Below are positions 1-7,818 of a DNA stretch of 64,000 nucleotides, piece after piece. Made by a program: the position numbers and the translations under genes. The DNA lies in contig JAKAOK010000001.1 in the NCBI GenBank assembly GCA_021812245.1, positions 124,001-188,000 on the forward strand, written 5' to 3'. Position 1 is the first letter of the stretch, and each line of letters begins with the position of its first letter. The DNA comes from a bacterium (GTDB taxonomy: Bacteria > SZUA-79 > Acidulodesulfobacterales > Acidulodesulfobacteraceae). Below the pieces are notes generated by a model. That model was not told where the DNA came from. It did not search any database and saw only the letters and a program-made list of their open reading frames with translations.

Positions 1-1
1 A

Positions 2-33
2 GTCATTGGACCGTAAGCGAAGCAATCTTATAA
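2..33. repeat. Degenerate end of a CATTGCGAG-type dispersed repeat
   Basis: The window opens with GTCATTG followed about 15 bases later by GAAGCAATCTT. These are the two ends of the palindromic repeats seen complete at 11987-12140 and 22452-22590. Here the CGAG half is lost and the copy is short, so it is either truncated by the window start or decayed. No promoter is recognisable before the gene at 53. Confidence 0.45.
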
Positions 34-52
34 TTTTAAACGTTAATCCGTT

Positions 53-727
53 ATGGAATACCAGAAACTCGGTAAATCTTTCTACACAAGAGAAGATACG
101 GTAAAAATCGCAAAGGAACTGATAGGAAAATATTTATTGACCGATATCGACGGGGAGGGGATTGCCGGAGGTAAAATAGTCGAGACGGAAGCATACCTCG
201 GGGCAATAGATAAGGCATCCCATGGGTACGGCAACCGCAAAACCGAAAGAAATAAAAATTTATATAAAGCCGGCGGATATGCTTACGTTTATTTTATATA
301 CGGCATGTATTATCTATTTAACGTAGTAACTGGCAAAGAAAATAAGGCCGATGCCGTTTTAATCAGGGCAATTGAACCTGAAATAGGCTTAGATATAATG
401 CTGGGGAGAAAAGGGAAAGCGAAAAGGGGAGGGAGGGGCACTAACGGCGGAATTAACAAGATAACATCCGGTCCCGGTCTTTTAACTATTGCACTTGGCA
501 TAAATTTAATACATAACGGTATTCCAGTCTGTGAAGATACCGATGATAAAAAAGCCAAAAAAGGCAAAGAACTTGAAAAACTCAATATATGGCTGGAAGA
601 TAGAAATATAAATATAATAGAGAAAGACATCGTCGAAACGCCGAGAGTAGGCGTAGGCTACGCCGCAGAACATGCTTTGCTGCCGTATAGGTTTAAAATA
701 AAAGGAAATAAATGGGTAAGCAGATAA
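53..727 (+). CDS. 3-methyladenine DNA glycosylase (AAG/MPG family)
   Basis: A 224-residue protein of the alkyladenine DNA glycosylase family, which flips out and excises alkylated or deaminated purines at the start of base excision repair in the cytoplasm. The hallmark ETEAYLG block lies at residues 44-50. By family comparison E46 corresponds to the water-activating glutamate, Y48 to the intercalating tyrosine and H57 (ASH) to a base-contacting histidine of the human enzyme. The tract around residues 70-95 (YAYVYFIYGMYYLFNVV) is also typical. Length is slightly above the usual 190-210 residues because of a Lys/Gly-rich insert near residues 118-130. The ATG start has no clear Shine-Dalgarno sequence. 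The gene stands alone on the + strand, convergent with the epimerase gene. Confidence 0.93.
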   Translation: MEYQKLGKSFYTREDTVKIAKELIGKYLLTDIDGEGIAGGKIVETEAYLGAIDKASHGYGNRKTERNKNLYKAGGYAYVYFIYGMYYLFNVVTGKENKADAVLIRAIEPEIGLDIMLGRKGKAKRGGRGTNGGINKITSGPGLLTIALGINLIHNGIPVCEDTDDKKAKKGKELEKLNIWLEDRNINIIEKDIVETPRVGVGYAAEHALLPYRFKIKGNKWVSR

Positions 728-742
728 AATCAGAATTTATAT

Positions 743-848
743 ATTTTGGGCCGCGGTAAAGAAACAAAGAAACCACGACCCAAAATAAAATAAATAAAAT
801 CCTGAATAAAAGTTATTTCTTTTTTGTCGATGGTTTCTTTGTTTCTTT
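743..848. repeat. Nested inverted repeats between convergent genes
   Basis: An 18-bp perfect inverted repeat has arms at 758-775 (AAAGAAACAAAGAAACCA) and 831-848. The left arm also forms the loop side of a second stem, 743-756 with 772-785 (ATTTTGGGCCGCGG against CCACGACCCAAAAT, two mismatches that allow G-U pairs). The right arm lies inside the 18-codon mini-ORF at 813-869. An mRNA from the minus strand could therefore fold its coding end into alternative hairpins. Neither stem is followed by a classic U tract on either strand, so a simple terminator role is not obvious. Confidence 0.6.
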
Positions 849-869
849 TTTAATCGGCTTATTTGCCAT
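813..869 (-). CDS. 18-residue Lys-rich mini-protein, coupled to the epimerase gene
   Basis: A short ORF encodes MANKPIKKETKKPSTKKK followed by TAA. Its GGAGGTGA ribosome-binding site is near perfect and 7-9 bases before the ATG. The same bases form the end and TGA stop of the epimerase gene upstream (stop at 876-878), an arrangement typical of translational coupling. The product would be very basic (nine lysines) and unstructured. I do not recognise a family, and binding to nucleic acid or ribosomes is only a guess. The strength and position of the ribosome-binding site are the main argument that it is translated. It overlaps one arm of the inverted repeat at 831-848. Confidence 0.55.
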   Translation of the reverse strand: MANKPIKKETKKPSTKKK

Positions 870-875
870 TTGTTT

Positions 876-1808
876 TCACCTCCGGTTATTGAGTAGGAAC
901 CATTTATATGTTTCTCTAATTCCTTCGCTAAAATCAGTTTCCGGCATAAAATTCATATCTTTCTTAATTTTCTCGTAATTTAAACAGCTTGTTTTCTGTT
1001 CGCCGAGTTTAGCGGGTCCGTGAACCTGTTTATATTTATTATCGAAATTTTTATTAATTTCTTTAAATAAATCGTTCACGCTGGTCTCAATAGAAGTTCC
1101 GACATTATATATTCCGATTTTATCCATATTTTCCAATGCTAAAATATTTGCCCTTGCGACATCTTCAACATAAACGTAATCGCGGGTTTGATTTCCGTCT
1201 CCGTTAATAACGGGCTGTCCGCCTTTAAACATCTTATTTAAAAATATCGCTACGACTCCAGCCTCGCCGTAAGGATTCTGCCTTGGACCGTAAACGTTTC
1301 CGTAGCGAAGGGATACATATTTAAGCCCGAATATTTCGTTATAATAATTTAAGAATTTATCCGTTGCAAGTTTTGCTATTCCGTAAGGGGACAGCGGCCA
1401 TTCCGGATGGTTTTCTGGAGTAGGCCTGACGTCGGTATCGCCGTAAATAGCGCCGCCGGTAGAAGAAAAAATAAATTTTTTTACCTTGATATCATTGGAA
1501 AGTTTAATCAGATTTAACGTCCCCATAATATTGGTCTGCGCATCAAACAACGGGTCCGAAACAGATTTCCTGACGTCTATCTGTGCCGCAAAATGATATA
1601 CTATTTCCGGCAATTCTTCCGCAAATATCTTTTCTATTTTTTTAAAATCGGTAATATCGGCTTTAATGAATTTTGATTCGGGATTAATATTTTGCTCAAA
1701 CCCGGTCGAAAGATTGTCGATTATAACGATGCGGTTTCCTTTTGCTATAAGTTCGTCCGCAACATGGCTTCCGATAAATCCCGCCCCGCCGGTTAAAAGT
1801 ATTTTCAA
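876..1808 (-). CDS. NAD-dependent nucleotide-sugar epimerase (UDP-glucose 4-epimerase-like)
   Basis: A 310-residue extended short-chain dehydrogenase/reductase of the GalE-like group. It probably interconverts UDP-hexoses for surface polysaccharide in the cytoplasm. The NAD-binding TGGAGFIGSH lies at residues 6-15, DNLSTG at 31-36, a catalytic serine near 115-116 (FSSTGGA) and the YxxxK pair at Y142/K146 (PYGIAK). The start is TTG, preceded by AGAGGATAG at good spacing. No in-frame ATG gives the whole Rossmann motif. It lies 28 bases after ilvE on the same strand and its stop codon is embedded in the ribosome-binding site of the mini-ORF that follows. Substrate specificity (Glc/Gal, GlcNAc or uronate) cannot be told. 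Confidence 0.85.
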   Translation of the reverse strand: MKILLTGGAGFIGSHVADELIAKGNRIVIIDNLSTGFEQNINPESKFIKADITDFKKIEKIFAEELPEIVYHFAAQIDVRKSVSDPLFDAQTNIMGTLNLIKLSNDIKVKKFIFSSTGGAIYGDTDVRPTPENHPEWPLSPYGIAKLATDKFLNYYNEIFGLKYVSLRYGNVYGPRQNPYGEAGVVAIFLNKMFKGGQPVINGDGNQTRDYVYVEDVARANILALENMDKIGIYNVGTSIETSVNDLFKEINKNFDNKYKQVHGPAKLGEQKTSCLNYEKIKKDMNFMPETDFSEGIRETYKWFLLNNRR

Positions 1809-1836
1809 TATACTATCCTCTATTGTCCTCTATTTT

Positions 1837-2799
1837 TTAGCCGACATATGTTAGCCATTTTTCGTATTTTTTACTTCCGCCTTTCACTATGTTAAAAAAA
1901 GTTTTCTGAAGTTCAAGGGCAATTTTGCCGGCTTTTCCAATGCCGATTTTTCTGTCGTCTATTTCCCTCACGGGAGTGACTTCGGCGGCGGTTCCGGTTA
2001 AAAAAACCTCGTCGGCGATATAAAGTTCGTCTCTCGTTACTCTTTCTTCCTTAATCGTTAAACCCATTTCTTTTTCCATAACTTCGATAACGCTGTTCCT
2101 TGTAATACCCGGCAGAACCGACGACAGCGGCGGAGTTTTAATATAACCCCCCGAATAAACAAAAATATTTTCGCCGCTCGCCTCGCAGACAAAACCGGAA
2201 GTATCTAGCATTATCGCCTCGTCACAACCGGCATTGACAGCCTCTTTTTTGGCAAGAATAGAATTTATATACTGCCCCGTAGATTTAGACATACCCATAA
2301 AGGTATTGACGTGAAACCTCGCATATGAAGAAACTTTCGCCCTTATGCCGTTTTTAAGGGCTTCTTCGCCGAGATAAGCCCCCCAATACCATGCCGAAAT
2401 AGCCACTCTGGTATCGTAATTTTTTAAGAATATACCGAGTCCGCCCCCGTCGCCTATGAAGACGATAGGCCTTATGTAGCACTCTTTAAATTTATTTATT
2501 TTAACGGTTTTAACTATTGCATTTTTAATTTCCTTCTTTTCGTAAGATACCGGAATTTGCAGAATATGGCAGGAGTTATAAAGCCTGTCGATATGTTCGT
2601 CGAGCCTGAAAACAGCCGAACCTCCTTTTTTAGTTTCGTAGCACCTTATGCCTTCAAACGCGCCGAGACCGTAATGAAGAGAATGGCTGTTAACGGAAAC
2701 CTTTGCGTCTTTATAATCGACGAATTTCCCGTCCATCCATACTTTTGAGCCTTCAAAGGGACTGCCGCTTTTCTTGCCGGCTGTTTTTTTGCCTTTCAT
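1837..2799 (-). CDS. ilvE: Branched-chain amino acid aminotransferase
   Basis: A 320-residue class IV PLP-dependent aminotransferase that catalyses the last step of Leu/Ile/Val synthesis. The likely Schiff-base lysine is K172 in MSKSTGQYIN, and LHYGLGAFEGIRCY (41-54) and the EVFLTGTAAEVTPV stretch near 263-276 are family signatures. The first 15 or so residues form a Lys/Gly/Ser-rich extension (MKGKKTAGKKSGS) not usual in the family. The ATG at 2799 is preceded by AAAGAGAG, so the extension is probably real, although a start further in cannot be excluded. The preceding 89-bp gap is very AT-rich and is the likely promoter region. Confidence 0.93.
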   Translation of the reverse strand: MKGKKTAGKKSGSPFEGSKVWMDGKFVDYKDAKVSVNSHSLHYGLGAFEGIRCYETKKGGSAVFRLDEHIDRLYNSCHILQIPVSYEKKEIKNAIVKTVKINKFKECYIRPIVFIGDGGGLGIFLKNYDTRVAISAWYWGAYLGEEALKNGIRAKVSSYARFHVNTFMGMSKSTGQYINSILAKKEAVNAGCDEAIMLDTSGFVCEASGENIFVYSGGYIKTPPLSSVLPGITRNSVIEVMEKEMGLTIKEERVTRDELYIADEVFLTGTAAEVTPVREIDDRKIGIGKAGKIALELQKTFFNIVKGGSKKYEKWLTYVG

Positions 2800-2888
2800 A
2801 ATTTTCTCTCTTTAAAAATTTAATTTAATTTTTATCTTAACGCATTATATTTATAATTATATATTATCATATGTGCTTTATTATATTA

Positions 2889-3962
2889 TCATTTGCCGAA
2901 AACGTCCGCAATAGATTTTTTATAATCGGGATAAAGAATTCCTTTTTCGGTTATTATGGCAGATACGTATCTATTTGGAGTTACGTCGAAAGCGTAATTT
3001 AACGCCTTTGCGTTTTCAGGCGCAATCCTTTTGCCGAATACCATGACAACCTCGTTTATATCTCGTTCCTCAATAGGAATCCCATCGCCGGATTCAAGGT
3101 TTATATCTATTGTGGAAAGCGGGGCGGCTACGTAAAACGGAATATTGTTTTCCTTAGCGAGAACTGCAACCTGATAAGTGCCTATTTTATTTGCGACGTC
3201 GCCGTTGGACGCTATTCTGTCGGCGCCTACTATTACGGCGTCGATTTTGCCTTTTCTCATTAAAAGCCCTGCGGAATTGTCGGCGATAAGAGTCACCGGT
3301 ATTCCGTCTTCCATCAGTTCCCATGTCGTAAGTCTTGCCCCCTGAAGAAACGGCCTTGTTTCGTCGGATATTACCGATATTTTTTTATTTTCGGAAACCG
3401 CCGCCCTTATGACTCCCAGCGCGGTGCCGTAGCCGGCGGTAGCAAGCGCGCCGGCGTTGCAGTGGGTAAGAACGTTAAAACCGTCTTTTAAAAGGGATGC
3501 TCCATATCGTCCCATATTTTTGTTTATTTCTATATCTTCATCATAGATTTTGATGGATTCGACTCTTATGCGGCTTACTATTTTTTTTAGACCGGCATTG
3601 TTTTGAGCTACGTTTTTCCCTTCGGTTTCTACAAGCTCTTTAATTCTGCCTATCGCCCAGCCGAGATTTACCGCGGTAGGTCTAGCCGAGAACATAAAAT
3701 CAGCTATATCAAAAAACTTCTTTTTAAACGTTTCGTAACCGTTTACTTCCGGCAAATCAAGCAGGGATTTAGCGCCGAGATACAAACCGAAAGCCGCAGA
3801 AACACCGATTGCGGGAGCGCCCCTGACAATCATATCTTTTATAGCGTCATAAACTTCTTTGTAAGTTTTTAATTCGACGTAAATTATTTCAAGAGGAAGT
3901 TTTCTCTGGTCGAGCATTTCGACGACGTCGTCGTCCCTTAGTTTTAAAGTATAAAAAGCCAT
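2889..3962 (-). CDS. mtnA: S-methyl-5-thioribose-1-phosphate isomerase
   Basis: A 357-residue aldose-ketose isomerase of the methionine salvage pathway (5-methylthioribose-1-phosphate to the ribulose form), related to eIF2B subunits. The catalytic cysteine is C168 in THCNAGALAT and the catalytic aspartate D248 in VGADRIASNGD; RGAPAIG lies at 48-54. A GGAGGC ribosome-binding site precedes the ATG. It follows hicA by 24 bases on the same strand, so it may be read from the uvrD-gatCAB-hicBA transcript. No other methionine-salvage gene is in the window. MtnA-like enzymes can act on other ribose-1-phosphates, so the exact substrate is inferred. Confidence 0.92.
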   Translation of the reverse strand: MAFYTLKLRDDDVVEMLDQRKLPLEIIYVELKTYKEVYDAIKDMIVRGAPAIGVSAAFGLYLGAKSLLDLPEVNGYETFKKKFFDIADFMFSARPTAVNLGWAIGRIKELVETEGKNVAQNNAGLKKIVSRIRVESIKIYDEDIEINKNMGRYGASLLKDGFNVLTHCNAGALATAGYGTALGVIRAAVSENKKISVISDETRPFLQGARLTTWELMEDGIPVTLIADNSAGLLMRKGKIDAVIVGADRIASNGDVANKIGTYQVAVLAKENNIPFYVAAPLSTIDINLESGDGIPIEERDINEVVMVFGKRIAPENAKALNYAFDVTPNRYVSAIITEKGILYPDYKKSIADVFGK

Positions 3963-3986
3963 TTTTAAAGCCTCCGTATTAAAAAC

Positions 3987-4190
3987 CTAAAAATCTATAT
4001 CGACAGCTTCAACCATCTGTTTTACTATTTTAGGATGTAATATTTTATTTGAATGAAACGGAATTACGACTCTTATATTTTTCTTAATATATATCCTGTG
4101 ACTGCCCTTGCTTCTGGCTAATTCGAATCCTGCTTTTAGCAATAAGGATTCTGCTTCGTTAGGCGTTAATTTTGGAAGTTTAGGCAACAT
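3987..4190 (-). CDS. hicA: HicA-type toxin, mRNA interferase
   Basis: A 67-residue YcfA/HicA protein with a double-stranded-RNA-binding-like fold that cleaves mRNA. The conserved GSHRIY with the catalytic histidine is at residues 29-34, followed by the basic strand IYIKKNIRVVIPFH typical of the family. The start overlaps the hicB stop region by 11 bases (4180-4190), so the two are translationally coupled. The order is antitoxin first, the reverse of the most common hicA-hicB arrangement. The catalytic residue is intact and the length normal, so it is presumably active and held in check by HicB. Confidence 0.9.
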   Translation of the reverse strand: MLPKLPKLTPNEAESLLLKAGFELARSKGSHRIYIKKNIRVVIPFHSNKILHPKIVKQMVEAVDIDF

Positions 4191-4404
4191 TCACCTCTAT
4201 AGAAGCAGTGAGAATCTCTTTGTTTAAATATTTTTTTCTTTCCGCTTCGGATAATGTTTCCAAATATAATTCGATAGCTTCTTTAATATTGTCTATTACT
4301 TCCTCATAAGAATCTCCCTGCGTCTGGCATCCTTTAAGTTCCGGGCAATATGCATAATAACCGCATTCGTCTTTTTCGATAATGATAATAACTTTATAGG
4401 ACAT
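4180..4404 (-). CDS. hicB: HicB-type antitoxin (short form)
   Basis: A 74-residue HicB-like protein with the partial RNase H fold (YKVIIIIEKDECGYYAYCPE, then GCQTQGDSYEEV). It neutralises HicA by direct binding. It lacks the extra C-terminal helix-turn-helix or ribbon-helix-helix domain of longer HicB proteins, so autoregulation by DNA binding is not evident. I place the start at the ATG at 4404 because GGAGG sits 8 bases before it. A TTG two codons upstream is possible but less likely. That GGAGG lies inside the last codons of gatB, so expression appears tied to gatCAB. Confidence 0.9.
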   Translation of the reverse strand: MSYKVIIIIEKDECGYYAYCPELKGCQTQGDSYEEVIDNIKEAIELYLETLSEAERKKYLNKEILTASIEVNVA

Positions 4405-4406
4405 CG

Positions 4407-5867
4407 TCAACTCCTCCCGCTTTTATAATTTTCGATATATCTATGCAATATCTCGTTCACTTTCTTAGGATTGGCTTTGCCTTTTGTTTTTTTCATCGCC
4501 TCTCCGACGAAAAAGCCGAATAATTTGTCTTTTCCGCCGATTAAATCGGCAAGTTCTTTTTGATTTTCATCAAGCACCTGTTTTACTATGTCTTCGATTC
4601 CTTTGTCGTCGGAAACCTGGGCTAAATTATTTTCTTTTATGACTTCTCCTGCTTTTTTGCCGGATGAAAGCATTTCCGCCAGTACGATTTTGCCGGTGTT
4701 TCTGTTAATGCTACCGGATTCCACCGCCGTTATCAGCTCAAGGAAATCCTGAGCTTTAATAAGGCTTCTTCCTTCGCCCTCCCTTACTTTCAATTCCGAA
4801 AGAAGTTCGTTTATAACCCAGTTCGCCAATTTCTTAATTTCGACCCTGCCGTTATTTTCCTTTATTAAATCTTCAAAGTAACGGGCTATGTCTTTATCCT
4901 GAGTAAGCACTTCCGCGTCGTATTCCGTCAGCTTATATTCCGAAACGTATCTGCCTCTTTTTGCCTCAGGCAGTTCTATAATGGAATTTCTAATTTCAGA
5001 TATAAACTCTTCCGATAAAATTAACGGCGGTAAATCCGGTTCTTCGAAATATCTATAGTCGTGGGCTTCTTCCTTGCCCCTCATCGACCTTGTCGTATTT
5101 TCTTTGGAGTCGTAGAGCCGTGTTTCTTGAATCACGCTCCCGCCGCTTAAAACAATATCTATCTGCCTTTCTATTTCGTATTCTATGGCCTTTTCCACAA
5201 ATTTAAACGAATTTACGTTTTTAACTTCGGCTCTCGTTCCAAGTTTTGAATCGCCTTTCCGCCTGACGGAAACGTTAGCGTCGCACCTGAAACTGCCTTC
5301 CTCCATATTGCCGTCGGAAACGCCGAGATAGACGAGTATCTCTCTAAGCGCTTTTAAATAAGCCGCAGCTTCCGCGGCTGAGCTTATATCAGGTTCGGAA
5401 ACTATTTCCACAAGGGGCGTGCCGGCTCTATTTAAATCTACGTAAGACCGGTTTCCTATATGAATTAATTTCCCTGCATCTTCTTCGATATGAAGCCGGT
5501 TTATCCTTATTTTCTTTCCGCCGCCGTCGGTTTTGATGTTCAAATAGCCGTCTGAAGAAACGGGGTCTAAATACTGCGATATTTGATAACCTTTCGGCAA
5601 ATCCGGATAAAAATAGTTCTTTCTTGCAAAAAGGCTTTTTTTGTTTATATTGATATTTAAAGCCAGCGCCGCCTTCACCGCAAGTTTTACCCCTTCGAAA
5701 TTAATGACGGGCAAAGCCCCCGGAAGCGCAAGGCAGACCGGACAAACGGCGGAATTAGGCTCTAAACCGAAAATGTTAGGACACGAGCAAAACATTTTTG
5801 TCTTCGTTAAAAGCTGGGAGTGAACCTCAAGCCCTATTACCGCCTCAAATAAATCGTTATTATTCAT
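4407..5867 (-). CDS. gatB: Aspartyl/glutamyl-tRNA(Asn/Gln) amidotransferase subunit B
   Basis: A 486-residue GatB with the N-terminal cradle and kinase-like domain (EAVIGLEVHSQL, then CSCPN and CPVCLALPG, cysteines expected to hold zinc) and a C-terminal YqeY/GatB helical domain. It phosphorylates the acyl group of misacylated Glu-tRNA(Gln) or Asp-tRNA(Asn) and channels ammonia from GatA. The ATG has GAGGATT before it. It lies 28 bases downstream of gatA on the same strand. The last codons contain the ribosome-binding site of hicB. Confidence 0.97.
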   Translation of the reverse strand: MNNNDLFEAVIGLEVHSQLLTKTKMFCSCPNIFGLEPNSAVCPVCLALPGALPVINFEGVKLAVKAALALNININKKSLFARKNYFYPDLPKGYQISQYLDPVSSDGYLNIKTDGGGKKIRINRLHIEEDAGKLIHIGNRSYVDLNRAGTPLVEIVSEPDISSAAEAAAYLKALREILVYLGVSDGNMEEGSFRCDANVSVRRKGDSKLGTRAEVKNVNSFKFVEKAIEYEIERQIDIVLSGGSVIQETRLYDSKENTTRSMRGKEEAHDYRYFEEPDLPPLILSEEFISEIRNSIIELPEAKRGRYVSEYKLTEYDAEVLTQDKDIARYFEDLIKENNGRVEIKKLANWVINELLSELKVREGEGRSLIKAQDFLELITAVESGSINRNTGKIVLAEMLSSGKKAGEVIKENNLAQVSDDKGIEDIVKQVLDENQKELADLIGGKDKLFGFFVGEAMKKTKGKANPKKVNEILHRYIENYKSGRS

Positions 5868-5895
5868 ATTTTAATCCTCATTTAAATAATCCAAT

Positions 5896-7395
5896 CTATT
5901 TTCGTATATATTTTCCTACTTCATCCTCTATAATTTTTGCAACCGAAAGCAGTCTGTCTTCCATAGCCCAAGGCGAGATAATCTGCAAACCTACCGGAAG
6001 AACGCCGCCGTCTTTAGTCGGGTTTTTTACTACGCCGACCGGCATACTCAACCCGGGTAGATAAGCAAGATTAACGGAAATAGTGTAAATATCGGACAGA
6101 TACATACTTAAAGGATCTGCCGTCTTTTCGCCTATTAAAAACGCCGGCGTGGGTGAAGTCGGACCGATTATTACGTCGGCTTTGCCGAATGCGTCTTTAT
6201 AATTTTTTATGATAAGCTTTCTGACTAAAGATGCTTTTTTATAATAAGCATCGTAATAACCTGCGGATAAAGCAAAAGTCCCTAAAATTATACGTCTTTT
6301 TACCTCGTTTCCGAATCCCGCTTCCCTCGATTTTCTGTAAAGACCGTCCAAACTTTGTATCTCTTTTCCGTCTTCTTCCTTATGTCTGCGGCCGTATCTT
6401 ATGCCGTCGTATCTTTCCAAGTTTGAACTTGCCTCGCTCGTGGCTATTATATAGTATGTGGCTACAGAATATTTAGTATCCGGCAGGGATATATCTACTA
6501 TGGTCGCCCCGAGTTCTTTCAATAAAGCCTTTATTTCCGAAATTTTAGAACCTATTTCAGGGTCCAAGCCGTCCGAAAAAAATTCGGCCGGAATTCCGAC
6601 CCTTAATCCTTTCATTAACGATTTATCGGCTTTTTTCACTATTTCGGCATAGTTTTTAACTTCAAATCTTCTGGTAGTCTGGTCTTTCTCGTCGAATCCC
6701 GCAACCGCCCCAAGCATAATGGCGGCGTCCGTTACGTCTTTGGAAAGGACGCCTGCCTGGTCCAGCGAAGAACTGAATGCTATAATTCCGTATCTTGAAA
6801 TTAAACCATATGTCGGCTTCAATCCCACGACGCCGCAAAGGGCGGCAGGTTGTCTGACCGAACCGCCCGTATCCGTTCCGAAAGAACCGGCGCATAAATC
6901 GGCGGCAACCGATGCTGCGGAGCCTCCGCTCGAGCCCCCCGGAACCCTGTTTAAATCGTAAGGATTTTTCGTTATTTTATATGCACTGTTCTCGGTCGAA
7001 GAACCCATGGCAAATTCATCCAAATTTGTCTTTCCCAAAAAAACGTAATTATTTTCTTTCAGCTTCTTTACGACGGTCGAATCGTAAGGGCTTATAAAAT
7101 TATCCAATATTTTTGATGCGCATGTCGTTTTTTTGCCTTTTATTAAAAAAATATCTTTTATTGAAAGCGGAATACCGGTGAGAGACGGGAAATCGTCTCC
7201 CGAAGCGATGATTTTGTCGGCAGCCTCCGCATTTTGCAAGGCTTCTTCAAAGTCGTTATATAGATAAGCCGAAATTTGAGGGTCTTTTTCTTTGATCCTC
7301 TGAATATACGAATTTAAAATATCGACGCTTTTTATTTCTCTTTTAGACAACAAATCGGAAAGTTCTCCGATGGTTAATTTATATAAACCGTCCAT
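5896..7395 (-). CDS. gatA: Aspartyl/glutamyl-tRNA(Asn/Gln) amidotransferase subunit A
   Basis: A 499-residue amidase-signature enzyme that releases ammonia from glutamine for the GatCAB transamidation. The Ser-cisSer-Lys triad is visible as K80 (SIKD), S155 (PGGSSGGS) and S179 (TDTGGSVRQ). Length and motif order are normal. It follows gatC by 43 bases, and gatC-gatA-gatB form one unit behind uvrD. The tRNA-Gln(TTG) gene at 63392-63466 is a likely in-genome substrate, if this organism lacks glutaminyl-tRNA synthetase, which the window cannot show. Confidence 0.97.
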   Translation of the reverse strand: MDGLYKLTIGELSDLLSKREIKSVDILNSYIQRIKEKDPQISAYLYNDFEEALQNAEAADKIIASGDDFPSLTGIPLSIKDIFLIKGKKTTCASKILDNFISPYDSTVVKKLKENNYVFLGKTNLDEFAMGSSTENSAYKITKNPYDLNRVPGGSSGGSAASVAADLCAGSFGTDTGGSVRQPAALCGVVGLKPTYGLISRYGIIAFSSSLDQAGVLSKDVTDAAIMLGAVAGFDEKDQTTRRFEVKNYAEIVKKADKSLMKGLRVGIPAEFFSDGLDPEIGSKISEIKALLKELGATIVDISLPDTKYSVATYYIIATSEASSNLERYDGIRYGRRHKEEDGKEIQSLDGLYRKSREAGFGNEVKRRIILGTFALSAGYYDAYYKKASLVRKLIIKNYKDAFGKADVIIGPTSPTPAFLIGEKTADPLSMYLSDIYTISVNLAYLPGLSMPVGVVKNPTKDGGVLPVGLQIISPWAMEDRLLSVAKIIEDEVGKYIRK

Positions 7396-7438
7396 AATTT
7401 TCTTTATTACTCCGTTGTTTTATTATTCAGTTATAATA

Positions 7439-7804
7439 TTATTCTATAATCTGCGGAACGACGAAAAAGCCGCTTTCGGAGCCGGCGTTTTGGGTTTCGA
7501 AACTCGGCGCGTCGATTTTTACTATACCGAAATCGTAACTTTCGTCGATTTTGCATTCGTCGATGCGGCAGTCTTTATAAAATTTTTCGTTTAAATCTTC
7601 CAATCCTACTAATCTATCGTATTCCAGTTCTCCTTCGATGCCGCCCAAAGGCGAAATGTCCGCCTCTCCTATCATATTGATATATTCCAGTATTTTGTTG
7701 AGTTCCGCGCCGAAATGTTCGAGATCTTTTCCGCTCAAATCCAGCTTTGCTAGTTTCATAACGTGGTGTATGTCGATTATGTTTCCCTTTTTATCCTGTT
7801 CCAT
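7439..7804 (-). CDS. gatC: Aspartyl/glutamyl-tRNA(Asn/Gln) amidotransferase subunit C
   Basis: A 121-residue GatC, the small belt-like subunit that stabilises the GatA-GatB complex. IDIHHVMKLAKLDLS at residues 10-24 matches the family N-terminus, and the acidic middle with EDLNEKFYKDCRIDE is typical. It is somewhat longer than the usual 95-100 residues. The ATG is preceded by GGGGCGG. It is the first gat gene after uvrD with a 14-base gap, so co-transcription is likely. Confidence 0.9.
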   Translation of the reverse strand: MEQDKKGNIIDIHHVMKLAKLDLSGKDLEHFGAELNKILEYINMIGEADISPLGGIEGELEYDRLVGLEDLNEKFYKDCRIDECKIDESYDFGIVKIDAPSFETQNAGSESGFFVVPQIIE

Positions 7805-7818
7805 TAAACCGCCCCTTT

